Positions 1-7,627 of a DNA stretch of 64,000 bases are shown here, one piece after another (position 1 is the stretch's first letter; each line of letters starts with the position of its first letter). The position numbers and the translations under genes were made by a program. The notes under the pieces are model-generated. The model was not told the origin of the DNA, did no database searches, and was given only the letters and a program-made list of their open reading frames with translations. The DNA lies in NCBI GenBank assembly GCA_002337055.1, contig DDFG01000005.1, positions 75,037-139,036 on the forward strand, written 5' to 3'. This DNA is from Betaproteobacteria bacterium UBA1934. GTDB taxonomy: Bacteria > Pseudomonadota > Gammaproteobacteria > Burkholderiales > Rhodocyclaceae.

Positions 1-112
1 GGTGGTGGTGCTGCGTTTCGAGGCAGATAACCCGGCGGCGCTGGCGCGCATCCAGGCCGATTTCCACCGCGCCATTTCGGCGGTGTGGCCGGGCGTGGCG
101 TTGCCGTTCTGA
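1..112 (+). CDS. Phosphomannomutase/phosphoglucomutase, C-terminal end (partial)
   Basis: Only the last 36 codons are in the window, read in the frame that starts at base 2 and stopped by TGA at 110-112. The visible residues include LRFEAD and end in ALPF. This closely resembles the C-terminal domain of AlgC/ManB-type phosphohexomutases, where an LRFEAD strand precedes a final helix and a terminal PF. The family interconverts hexose 6-phosphates and 1-phosphates in the cytoplasm and feeds sugar-nucleotide synthesis for exopolysaccharide and LPS. The next gene starts one base after this stop, so the two are probably co-transcribed. The assignment rests on a short tail and the catalytic serine domain is not visible. 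Confidence 0.6.
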   Translation, partial: VVVLRFEADNPAALARIQADFHRAISAVWPGVALPF

Positions 113-113
113 C

Positions 114-1364
114 ATGCCCGACAGCCCCGCCAGCGCGTTTTTTCTCGGCCGCCAGCCCATTCTCGACCGCTCCCAACGGCTGGTGGCCTATGAACTGCTG
201 TTTCGCGGCGGCACACAAAACGCCGCTCAGGTGACCGACGGCGTCACCGCCACCGCCACCGTCATTGCCAACGCGTTTACCGAACTGGGCGTGGCCGACG
301 CGCTCGGGCACTGCCTGGGTTTCATCAATGTCGACGTCGATTTTCTTTTCAGCGACATGCTGGAACTGCTGCCCTGCCAGAACGTCGTGCTGGAGATTCT
401 CGAAACCGTGCCGCCGACGCCGGAAGTGATCGAACGCTGCCGCAGCCTGAAAGCCGAGGGCTTCACGCTGGCGCTGGATGACGTGATCCAGGTCAGCCCC
501 GAATACCAGGCGCTGCTCGACCTCGTCGACATCATCAAGGTCGACTTGCAACCGCTTTCCCCTGCCGAACTGGTTACCTTGACGCAGCGGCTCAAGCCAC
601 TGAACAAGCGGCTCCTCGCCGAAAAGGTCGATTCGCGGGAACAGAAGGACGAATGTCTGCGCCTCGGCTACGACCTTTTTCAGGGCTACTACTTCGCCAA
701 GCCGACCGTGCTGGCGGGCAAGAAACTCAGCCACTCGCAAATGGCGCTGATGAAACTGATGGGCTTGCTGCTCTCCGACGCCGACACCGCCGATCTCGAA
801 GCCGCCTTCAAACCGGAGCCGGGGCTGACCGTCAACCTGCTGCGCCTGACCAATTCCGTCGGCGCTGGCTGCACCGTCCGCATCAATTCGCTGCGCCATG
901 CCATCACCGTGCTCGGCCGGCGCCAGCTTCAGCGCTGGCTGCAACTGCTGCTGTTCGCCTCGGGCACCGACCAGGGCATGGAAAACCCACTGCTCCAGAT
1001 GGCCGCCACGCGCGGGCGTCTGATGGAACTGCTCGCCGATTTCGTCAAAAAGGGCGACAAGGCGCTGGCCGACGAAAGCTTCATGGTCGGCATCATGTCG
1101 CTGATGCCTGCGCTGGTCGGCATACCCATGGCCGACATCGTCGCGCCGCTGGCCCTGCCCGACCCGGTGCGCGACGCACTGGTCGAGTCGAAAGGCGAGC
1201 TGGGCAAACTGCTCGAGCTCACCGCCGCGGCCGAATCCGGAGACCCCGGCACCATTGCCGAGACTCTGCCCAGTTTCGCCGGCCTCGACCTCGCCGCGCT
1301 CAACCAGTGCACAATGCAGGCCCTGGCCTGGGCGCACAGCCTGGGGAGGGAAAAAAGCGAATGA
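114..1364 (+). CDS. EAL-HDOD signalling protein with degenerate EAL domain
   Basis: A 416-residue cytoplasmic protein with an N-terminal EAL-type fold (about residues 8-190) and a C-terminal HDOD domain (about 205-400), the YuxH-type arrangement. The N-terminal signature reads LGRQPILD then YELLFRGG, so the EAL motif is replaced by ELL. The later DDFGTG metal loop reads LDDVIQ. Several residues needed for c-di-GMP hydrolysis are therefore missing, and the domain is more likely a binding or scaffolding module than a phosphodiesterase. The HDOD part has the usual NLLRLTNS start and a conserved SLRHAITVLG helix. HDOD proteins typically act in signalling or stress control without known catalysis. 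The start lies one base after the preceding stop, which suggests translational coupling. Confidence 0.85.
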   Translation: MPDSPASAFFLGRQPILDRSQRLVAYELLFRGGTQNAAQVTDGVTATATVIANAFTELGVADALGHCLGFINVDVDFLFSDMLELLPCQNVVLEILETVPPTPEVIERCRSLKAEGFTLALDDVIQVSPEYQALLDLVDIIKVDLQPLSPAELVTLTQRLKPLNKRLLAEKVDSREQKDECLRLGYDLFQGYYFAKPTVLAGKKLSHSQMALMKLMGLLLSDADTADLEAAFKPEPGLTVNLLRLTNSVGAGCTVRINSLRHAITVLGRRQLQRWLQLLLFASGTDQGMENPLLQMAATRGRLMELLADFVKKGDKALADESFMVGIMSLMPALVGIPMADIVAPLALPDPVRDALVESKGELGKLLELTAAAESGDPGTIAETLPSFAGLDLAALNQCTMQALAWAHSLGREKSE

Positions 1365-1490
1365 CCGCCACTGCATGGCCGCCTCGCCAGGGCTGCGACG
1401 CGCCCGGCGAATGCGCTATGATCGAATATCCGCCGAGCCTGCCCCCGGCGATGCCACGGAATCAGCGAACAACTTCAGGGAGTCCATAGC

Positions 1491-1955
1491 ATGTCCAGAA
1501 CCATCAGCGAAATCATCGCCAACGATCCACTGATCAGCGGCACCCGCGACATGACCGTCCGCGCCGCCTGCCAATTGATGTGGGAAAAGCGCCTGAGCGG
1601 CCTGCCCATCATCGAAAAAGACAAGTTTGTCGGCATCTTTACCGAGCGCGACGCCATGAAGATGCTCGCCAACAAGGTCGATTTCGACAAAACCAAAATG
1701 GGCGACGTGATGATCACCGACCCGGTTACCGTACGCGGCGGCCTGACCCTCGGCTTTGCGCTGATCCAGATGGTCGAAGGCGATTTCAGCCACGTCTGCG
1801 TGGTCGACGACAACGGCAAGCCGCTCGGCATGGTCACCGCCCGCGACGCCATGGGCCGCGACATCGTCAAGCTGGAATACGACATGGGCCGCATCGGCGC
1901 GCTCTCCAAACTGCGCTACACCAACCACCTGCCGTACGACGGCGAATCGGATTGA
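1491..1955 (+). CDS. Tandem CBS-domain protein
   Basis: A 154-residue soluble protein made almost only of two CBS modules (about residues 8-62 and 72-130). The first module carries RLSGLPIIEKDKFVGIFTE and the second HVCVVDDNGKPLGMVTARD, the usual strand pairs ending in a T-x-R/E-D element that binds adenosine nucleotides. Stand-alone CBS pairs usually act as adenylate-binding regulators, but no partner enzyme can be named from this sequence. An AGGGAG Shine-Dalgarno at 1477-1482 supports the ATG chosen. A TATGAT hexamer at 1417-1422 could be its own -10 element, so it may be transcribed apart from the EAL-HDOD gene 126 bases upstream. Confidence 0.85.
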   Translation: MSRTISEIIANDPLISGTRDMTVRAACQLMWEKRLSGLPIIEKDKFVGIFTERDAMKMLANKVDFDKTKMGDVMITDPVTVRGGLTLGFALIQMVEGDFSHVCVVDDNGKPLGMVTARDAMGRDIVKLEYDMGRIGALSKLRYTNHLPYDGESD

Positions 1956-2115
1956 AGCGTTATTCCTTCCAACATTGCCATTTACAATCATGTCTTCACT
2001 ATCCAATGTCATCAAAAATTACGATGTGATTTCTAGTGAATCGATATAACACCCCAAGTTATCCAACAATAGATCTTCTTCCGATAAGACCGCGCAATCC
2101 TTTGGAGATTTAACG

Positions 2116-2604
2116 GTGACAATAACTATCGCAGAACTGATGCTTGCAGTACTGATAGCAGTAGTTGCCTATTTTTGGAATACAAGAAAGAAAACTCTTA
2201 TCCTTCCCGCGTCCACAAACGATTGGTTCATCATTGTCGACACAAATGTGAATGCTCGCAAAGTGACGATTTCATTTTTCCCAATCCTGGCTTTCAAGTT
2301 AAAGAAAGGTTTTTGCGTTCCAATCACTTCACGCCCAGATGAGACCGACCCGCTCCTCTCCGCAACACACGTTGCTAGCGCTGAACTTGCGACGAAGACA
2401 TCGGAAAAATATGGTAGGTGGTTTAGACATGGCATCAGATATGATGTCTTTGGGTCACCATGTTGGTCTGGACTGCACTTTCCAGTGCTACTTTCGATAT
2501 TTCATGCTGCGCAGTTTGGTTTAATCGCTATTGATCCACCACCCGAATACGCCTTGCTTATTGACAACTACCGAAATAAAGCTCATGCAATAGCGAATAG
2601 ATAA
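2116..2604 (+). CDS. Hypothetical protein with N-terminal membrane anchor
   Basis: A 162-residue protein I do not recognise. It begins with a GTG codon preceded by GGAG at 2104-2107. It opens with one hydrophobic segment (about residues 8-22) followed by RKK, which suggests an N-in membrane anchor with the rest in the periplasm, or an uncleaved signal. The remainder mixes beta-like hydrophobic stretches and has no catalytic motif I can name. Base composition is clearly AT-richer than the flanking genes, and codon use (ATA, AGA, TTA) differs from the rest of the window. The gene therefore looks horizontally acquired, together with the small gene 10 bases downstream. Confidence 0.6.
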   Translation: MTITIAELMLAVLIAVVAYFWNTRKKTLILPASTNDWFIIVDTNVNARKVTISFFPILAFKLKKGFCVPITSRPDETDPLLSATHVASAELATKTSEKYGRWFRHGIRYDVFGSPCWSGLHFPVLLSIFHAAQFGLIAIDPPPEYALLIDNYRNKAHAIANR

Positions 2605-2614
2605 GGAAAAGAAA

Positions 2615-2884
2615 ATGATAACGCTAATCGTCGACAGCCCACTTTCGAAGCTGGAAAGCACTCAATATCCTGTGAGCCCCTTTGTATATCTATCGCTTGA
2701 AGCGCAAACAGCACCTAGCGGTCGCATTTTACTCAGTTCACAACTCGCGACAGACGTGGAAATAGACCACGTAACAAGAAAACTGATTTGCGAGATCGAA
2801 AAGCTCGGCCATGCGGCCAAAAAAGAGTTACGTAGACTGCGTTCGATGCAATTGAACCGTAACAATGGAGTGGAAATAGGCTAA
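2615..2884 (+). CDS. Small hypothetical protein
   Basis: An 89-residue protein of unknown function. The ATG is preceded by AAGGA at 2603-2607 and lies 10 bases after the preceding stop, so the two genes form a small operon. The N-terminal half looks beta-rich. The C-terminal third (from about residue 50) is charged and probably helical, with EIEKLGHAAKKELRRLRS. No signal peptide or membrane segment is visible. It shares the AT-rich composition of its partner and looks like part of the same acquired islet between the CBS gene and alaS. Confidence 0.5.
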   Translation: MITLIVDSPLSKLESTQYPVSPFVYLSLEAQTAPSGRILLSSQLATDVEIDHVTRKLICEIEKLGHAAKKELRRLRSMQLNRNNGVEIG

Positions 2885-2887
2885 TCC

Positions 2888-2902
2888 CCCCAAACATTGG
2901 GG
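2888..2902. terminator. Short perfect hairpin after the orphan gene pair
   Basis: CCCCAA, a 3-base loop, then TTGGGG, lying three bases after the stop of the 89-residue gene. There is no T tract behind it on the plus strand, so termination activity is uncertain. Confidence 0.3.
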
Positions 2903-3058
2903 AGATTGCCATAGAGAGGGATTGAAATCGGACTCTGGCTTTTCGTCCTTATCCACCGGCAATGGCTCTGCGTCCGTTCAAGTAGTTGGGCCTCGGCAAC
3001 AAAGTTTTGGGTTCCTCCCCAACCTCATAATCCCTGAACACACCGATCAAAACCCAAC

Positions 3059-5680
3059 TTACAGCTTCCCTTCCACCCACCCCTTGACCAATGCCAGCGC
3101 CTGCGGCAACGCTGCGACGTCGGTGCCGCCGGCCTGCGCCATGTCGGGACGGCCGCCGCCCTTGCCGCCGACCTGCTGGGCGACCATGTTGACCAGTTCG
3201 CCGGCCTTGACCTTGCCGGTGAGGTCGGCGGTGACGCCCGCCACCAGTGAGACTTTGCCGTCCGCCACGGCCGCCAGCACGATGGCGGCTGACTTGAGCT
3301 TGTCTTTCAGCTTGTCCAGCGTTTCGCGCAGCGCCGTGGCGTCGGCACCTTCCATCACCGCGGCGAGCACCTTGGCGCCCTTGATGTCAATCGCCTGCGC
3401 CGCGAGGTCGTCGCCCTGGCTGGCTGCCAGTTTGGATTTCAGGCGCGCCAGTTCCTTTTCCAGCGCCTTGACTTGATCGACCACCTGCGCCACGCGCGCG
3501 GCCACTTCCTGCGGTTGCGCCTTGACGGTGGCGGTCACCTCGGCCAGCGCGTCCTGCTGGGCGTCGAGCCAGGCCAGTGCCACGTCGCCGCACACCGCCT
3601 CGACGCGGCGCACGCCGGCGGCCACGCCGCCTTCCGACACGATCTTGAGCAGGCCGATATCGCCGCTGCGCGACACATGCGTGCCGCCGCACAATTCCTT
3701 GGAGGAGCCGATGCTGCACACGCGCACTTCGTCGCCGTATTTTTCGCCGAAGAGCATCATGGCGCCGGATTTCTGCGCGTCTTCCAGCGGCATCACACGC
3801 GCTTCGGTGGCGGCATTGGCGAGGATTTCGGCGTTCACGATGGCTTCGACCTTACGGATTTCGGCGGTCGTCATCGGCGCATTGTGGGCAAAGTCGAATC
3901 GCGTCTTGTCGGGATCGACCAGCGAGCCCTTTTGCTGCACATGGCCGCCCAATACCTCACGCAGCGCCTTGTGCATCAGGTGCGTCGCCGAATGGTGGCG
4001 GGTGGTGCGGGCGCGCGCCGCGATGTCCACCTTGGCGGTGACGCCGTTGCCGACCGTGAGCGTGCCGGTTTTGACCACACCGTGGTGGCCGAACACTGCC
4101 GCCAGCACCTTTTGCGTATCTTCCACCGCAAAAATGCCGTGCACGCTGTGCAGGGCGCCGCGGTCGCCGACCTGGCCACCGGATTCGGCGTAGAAAGGCG
4201 TGTGGTCGAGCACGACCACACCCAGCTCGCCTTCTTTCAGTTCGTTGACGGCGACACCGTCCTTGTACAGCGCCAGCACGTTGCCCTTGGCTTCGAGCGA
4301 TTCGTAGCCGTGGAAGGTGGTTGCCGGGCCATCGTATTCAAGCTGGACGGCCATCTTGAACTTGCCGGCGGCACGCGCCAGCTCCTTCTGGCGCGCCATG
4401 GCGGCGTCGAAGGCGGCGCCATCGACGGTCACGCCCTTTTCGCGACAGATGTCGGCAGTCAGATCGAGCGGGAAGCCGTAGGTGTCGTGAAGCTTGAAGG
4501 CGGTTTCGCCGTTGAACACGGTGTTGCCGGCCGCCGCCATCGCCGCCAGTTCGGCGTCGAGAATGGCCATGCCGTGCTCGATGGTGGCGAAGAAGCGCTC
4601 TTCCTCCAACTTCAGCATGTCCATGATCTTGCTCTGGCCGGCCTTCAGTTCCGGGTAGGCCTCGCCCATTTCGGTGACCAGATCTGGAACGATCTTGTGG
4701 AAGAAGGGGGCGCGCACGCCCAGCTTCCAGCCGTGGCGGATAGCGCGGCGAATGATCCGGCGCAGCACGAAACCGCGCCCTTCGTTGCCTGGAATGACGC
4801 CGTCGGCGATCAGGAAGGAGCAGGCGCGGATGTGGTCGGCCAGCACGCGCAGGCTGGGCGTATCGGCCTCCGGGCATTTCGTTTCGCGGCGGGCGGCGGC
4901 AATCAGCGTCTGGAAGAGGTCGATTTCGTAGTTGGCGTGCACATGCTGCAACACCGCCGAGATGCGCTCCAGACCCATGCCGGTGTCGACCGAGGGCTTG
5001 GGCAGCGGATGCATGACACCGGCTTCGTCGCGGTTGAACTGCATGAACACGTTGTTCCAGATTTCGATGTAGCGGTCGCCGTCTTCATCGGGCGATCCCG
5101 GCGGGCCGCCGGGGATGCCTTCACCGTGGTCGTAGAAGATTTCGGTGCAGGGGCCGCAGGGGCCGGTATCGCCCATCATCCAGAAATTGTCGGAGGCGTA
5201 GCGGGCGCCCTTGTTGTCGCCGATGCGGATCACACGCCCGACCGGCACGCCGATTTCCTTTGTCCAGATGTCGTAGGCTTCGTCGTCCTCGGCGTAAACG
5301 GTGACCCAGAGGCGATCCTTGGGCAGTTTGAAAACGTCGGTCAGCAACTCCCAGGCGTATTGGATCGCGTCACGCTTGAAGTAGTCGCCGAAGCTGAAAT
5401 TGCCGAGCATTTCAAAAAAGGTGTGGTGGCGCGCGGTGTAGCCGACGTTTTCGAGGTCGTTGTGCTTGCCGCCGGCACGCACGCATTTCTGCGAAGTGGT
5501 GGCGCGGGTGTAGGGGCGCTTGTCGAAGCCGAGAAAGACGTCCTTGAACTGGTTCATGCCGGCGTTGGTGAAGAGCAGTGTCGGGTCTTCGTGCGGTACC
5601 AGCGACGACGAGGCCACGATCTGGTGGCCTTTGGATTCAAAGAACTTGAGGAATTTCTCGCGGATTTCTGCGCTTTTCAT
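3059..5680 (-). CDS. alaS: Alanine--tRNA ligase
   Basis: Charges tRNA-Ala with alanine in the cytoplasm. The 873-residue protein has the full class II layout. The catalytic core opens with [19 protein letters not shown] and [15 protein letters not shown], and the adenylation-domain GDTGPCGPC segment follows. The editing domain carries the zinc ligands HHSATHLMH and, further on, CGGTH. The C-terminal DHHA1/coiled-coil region ends with a glycine-rich [15 protein letters not shown] segment. The reading frame stays open for about 97 codons upstream of the chosen ATG at 5680, but that stretch is arginine- and serine-rich, runs across another gene and does not resemble AlaS. The family's N-terminus matches the start at 5680. 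Length is normal for bacteria. Confidence 0.97.
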   Translation of the reverse strand: MKSAEIREKFLKFFESKGHQIVASSSLVPHEDPTLLFTNAGMNQFKDVFLGFDKRPYTRATTSQKCVRAGGKHNDLENVGYTARHHTFFEMLGNFSFGDYFKRDAIQYAWELLTDVFKLPKDRLWVTVYAEDDEAYDIWTKEIGVPVGRVIRIGDNKGARYASDNFWMMGDTGPCGPCTEIFYDHGEGIPGGPPGSPDEDGDRYIEIWNNVFMQFNRDEAGVMHPLPKPSVDTGMGLERISAVLQHVHANYEIDLFQTLIAAARRETKCPEADTPSLRVLADHIRACSFLIADGVIPGNEGRGFVLRRIIRRAIRHGWKLGVRAPFFHKIVPDLVTEMGEAYPELKAGQSKIMDMLKLEEERFFATIEHGMAILDAELAAMAAAGNTVFNGETAFKLHDTYGFPLDLTADICREKGVTVDGAAFDAAMARQKELARAAGKFKMAVQLEYDGPATTFHGYESLEAKGNVLALYKDGVAVNELKEGELGVVVLDHTPFYAESGGQVGDRGALHSVHGIFAVEDTQKVLAAVFGHHGVVKTGTLTVGNGVTAKVDIAARARTTRHHSATHLMHKALREVLGGHVQQKGSLVDPDKTRFDFAHNAPMTTAEIRKVEAIVNAEILANAATEARVMPLEDAQKSGAMMLFGEKYGDEVRVCSIGSSKELCGGTHVSRSGDIGLLKIVSEGGVAAGVRRVEAVCGDVALAWLDAQQDALAEVTATVKAQPQEVAARVAQVVDQVKALEKELARLKSKLAASQGDDLAAQAIDIKGAKVLAAVMEGADATALRETLDKLKDKLKSAAIVLAAVADGKVSLVAGVTADLTGKVKAGELVNMVAQQVGGKGGGRPDMAQAGGTDVAALPQALALVKGWVEGKL

Positions 5681-5719
5681 GGAAACGGCCCTGTTGGCAA
5701 ACACAATCGAATCAAGCAT

Positions 5720-5754
5720 TTTAAAAGAAAAACCCGCCGGAATGCGGCGGGTTT
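5720..5754 (-). terminator. Rho-independent terminator of the EF-hand-like gene
   Basis: A perfect 10-bp stem (5730-5739 with 5745-5754) and a GAATG loop. Read on the minus strand it is followed by TTCTTTTAAAA. It lies 18 bases past the stop of the minus-strand gene at 5772 and just upstream of alaS, so it separates the two transcripts. The T-rich tail (TTTTAAAAT) could also serve as part of the alaS promoter. Confidence 0.8.
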
Positions 5755-5771
5755 GCCCGATCGGTCCGATT

Positions 5772-6068
5772 TCAGCGGGAACGGGCCGCGCGCGCCTCGA
5801 CGCCATCGCGTACGCCATTGTGGTTGAAGTCGGTCTGGCGGTCGTGTTTTTGCCGGCGGATACGGCGGCTTTCAACGTTCTCAGCCTGCGTGAGGCGGGC
5901 GCGCTCGCCCTTGGTGACCACGCCGTCGGCTTTGGCGCGGTCTTCCATGCGCTGGACATGGGCCTGACCACGCTCCAGGCGAGTGGTCTCGCGCGGCGTC
6001 GAGGTCTGGGCCATCGCGGTCAACGGGGCGATCAAGCACAGGGTCAGAATGAGCGTTTTGACTTGCAT
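5772..6068 (-). CDS. Small exported protein with EF-hand-like loop
   Basis: A 98-residue protein with a clear Sec signal peptide ([20 protein letters not shown], cleavage near residue 20). The mature part is short, highly charged and probably helical. It ends with [12 protein letters not shown], which matches the D-x-N-x-N-G-x-x-D-x-x-E spacing of a calcium-binding EF-hand or dockerin loop. A periplasmic calcium-binding role is inferred from that loop only. GGAG sits 6 bases before the ATG. A perfect 18-bp inverted repeat lies about 22 bases upstream, and a strong terminator follows the gene. It therefore appears to be an independently regulated single-gene unit. Confidence 0.75.
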   Translation of the reverse strand: MQVKTLILTLCLIAPLTAMAQTSTPRETTRLERGQAHVQRMEDRAKADGVVTKGERARLTQAENVESRRIRRQKHDRQTDFNHNGVRDGVEARAARSR

Positions 6069-6089
6069 GAGGTTCTCCGTGTTGTCGGG

Positions 6090-6107
6090 CCATGGAACAT
6101 TCCATGG
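6090..6107. promoter_or_regulatory. 18-bp perfect inverted repeat upstream of the EF-hand-like gene
   Basis: CCATGGAA, CA, TTCCATGG: each half site also contains the CCATGG palindrome. It is 22 bases from the ATG at 6068, in the 5' region of the minus-strand gene. Symmetry and position suggest a dimeric-regulator binding site or an RNA hairpin. No regulator can be named. Confidence 0.45.
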
Positions 6108-6162
6108 AGGTATTAACGCACGAGAGCAGGTTACAAGTTGCTCCGCATTGTAAAAGCGTGTT

Positions 6163-7464
6163 TCAAAACACGTTCGCCCGCTTCAGCGTCGGCCGCGCCT
6201 TCAGGAGAGCGTTGCCGCGCGCAACCGCTTCGTCGAGCGCTTGCTTGGGCGTAGTCTTGTCTGCCCACAGCCGTTCCAGCTCTTCTTCCAGAATGATGCG
6301 TACCGGATCGATGGCGGACACGCGCACCGGGTTGCGCCCGCCCTCGCCCTTCATCGATTCGTAGGAAACCTCCAGCACGTTGCGCAAACCACGCGGACCA
6401 CGTTCGCGCAGCGTAGCACGGGCGGCGTCGGTCATCGGCAGACGGCCATGCGCGGAAACCAACTGCATCTGCGTGTCGGTCTTCAGCAGATATTTGACAA
6501 ACGCGGTGGCCTGACGGTATTCGGCGGGTTTATAACCGGCCCCGAACCACAGCGAGGCACCGTCGGCGAGCGTGTTTTGGCGCCCGCCAAAGCTATCGTC
6601 GTAATGGGGCAGCGCGGCAACACCGACTTCCACGCCTTTGGCGTCGAGAAAATCGACGTAGGACGAGGAGTTGGAGGTCAGCATCGCGCATTCGCCATCG
6701 CGGAACTTGTCGTCGCCTTCGTCCCGACGACCAAAGACTTGCAGCAATCCAGCCTTCTTCCAGGCCGACAGCTTTGCGAGATGGCGGACTTCGACAAAGC
6801 CATTGAATGCCAGATCGCCCTTGGCATTGACCACCGGCGCGCCGGCTAGCGCGCTGACATTGTCAACGTGCACCCAAGCCGGCCATGAGGTGGTCAGCGG
6901 GCACGCATGCCCGGCGGCGAGCAGCTTGCCGGCGGCATCCTGCATCTCGTTCCAGGTCGTCGGCGCGTGCTCTGGGTCCAACCCGGCCTTGCGGAAAGCA
7001 TTGCGGTCGTAATAAAGCACAGCGGTGGAATACGAAATCGGCAGGGCGACGACACGGCCCTTGTCATCTGCCACGCCACCGCGCAGGTCGCGCGAGAGCG
7101 TGCTGGCCTCGAAATTTTCACCTGCCGACTTGAAAGCCACATACAGCGGCACAAAGACATTCTTGCGGGCGGAGAAATCGGCAACCTGCGTGCGACGCAG
7201 GATGTTCATGATCGCCGGCTTGCCGCCTTCGTGCCAGCGCACCAGCTTGATCGGCGCCGACGGATGCTCGCCGTTATACCGATCGACCAGCTTCTGCAAC
7301 TCCACCTCTTCAACCTGACCAAGCGGATGGGCCAGTTCGATTGGCAAAGCAGCAACCGGCTGCGTGGGCTTGACCGGCGGCTTGGCACGCTTGCCGGCGG
7401 CGAGGGCGGGCGTCGCGGCGGTGATCAGCGCGGCGAGAAAAAGAGAGGCGGGCAGCAGGCGCAT
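6163..7464 (-). CDS. UgpB-type ABC transporter substrate-binding protein
   Basis: A 433-residue periplasmic solute-binding protein of the family-1 sugar / glycerol-3-phosphate type. It has a signal peptide (MRLLPASLFLAALITAATPALAA), then ELAHPLGQVEEVELQKLVD near the mature N-terminus, where UgpB proteins carry their first ligand-contacting strand. Further family features are VVALPISYSTAVLYYDRNAF, TTWNEMQDAAGKLLAAG and CAMLTSNSSS. The likely ligand is sn-glycerol-3-phosphate or a phosphodiester, but related proteins bind sugars. No permease or ATPase genes are nearby, so partners must lie elsewhere or the protein serves as a sensor. The frame is open upstream to 7962, but the ATG at 7464 has a signal peptide and a GGAG site, so I chose it. 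Confidence 0.85.
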   Translation of the reverse strand: MRLLPASLFLAALITAATPALAAGKRAKPPVKPTQPVAALPIELAHPLGQVEEVELQKLVDRYNGEHPSAPIKLVRWHEGGKPAIMNILRRTQVADFSARKNVFVPLYVAFKSAGENFEASTLSRDLRGGVADDKGRVVALPISYSTAVLYYDRNAFRKAGLDPEHAPTTWNEMQDAAGKLLAAGHACPLTTSWPAWVHVDNVSALAGAPVVNAKGDLAFNGFVEVRHLAKLSAWKKAGLLQVFGRRDEGDDKFRDGECAMLTSNSSSYVDFLDAKGVEVGVAALPHYDDSFGGRQNTLADGASLWFGAGYKPAEYRQATAFVKYLLKTDTQMQLVSAHGRLPMTDAARATLRERGPRGLRNVLEVSYESMKGEGGRNPVRVSAIDPVRIILEEELERLWADKTTPKQALDEAVARGNALLKARPTLKRANVF

Positions 7465-7491
7465 GGTGTACTCCAAAAAATCGAAGGGGGG

Positions 7492-7497
7492 ATTATA
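7492..7497 (-). promoter_or_regulatory. -10 element for the UgpB-like gene
   Basis: A perfect TATAAT on the minus strand, 28 bases upstream of the ATG at 7464. I could not identify a good -35 hexamer at 16-18 bases. Confidence 0.45.
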
Positions 7498-7627
7498 TTC
7501 AATCGCCCGCATTGCCGCTCCGTTGCGGGCTGACATAGAATGACTGCTCGCCGCCAGCCGGGCCTCTCCGGCGCACGGCCTTGACAGCACAATCAGCAAC
7601 ACGCAGCCAGGGAGCCGCGAACACAAC

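Noticed and set aside
2918..2929. GATTGAAAT-like end of a CRISPR repeat
   Set aside because: Only one copy; no repeated unit or spacers and no cas genes in the window.
3473..5827. Plus-strand open frame of 784 codons opposite alaS
   Set aside because: It lies wholly antisense to a well-conserved alaS; its His/Asp/Gly-rich composition is what a GC-rich opposite strand produces.
5681..5971. N-terminal extension of alaS
   Set aside because: Runs through an unrelated gene and its terminator; the AlaS family starts at [10 protein letters not shown].
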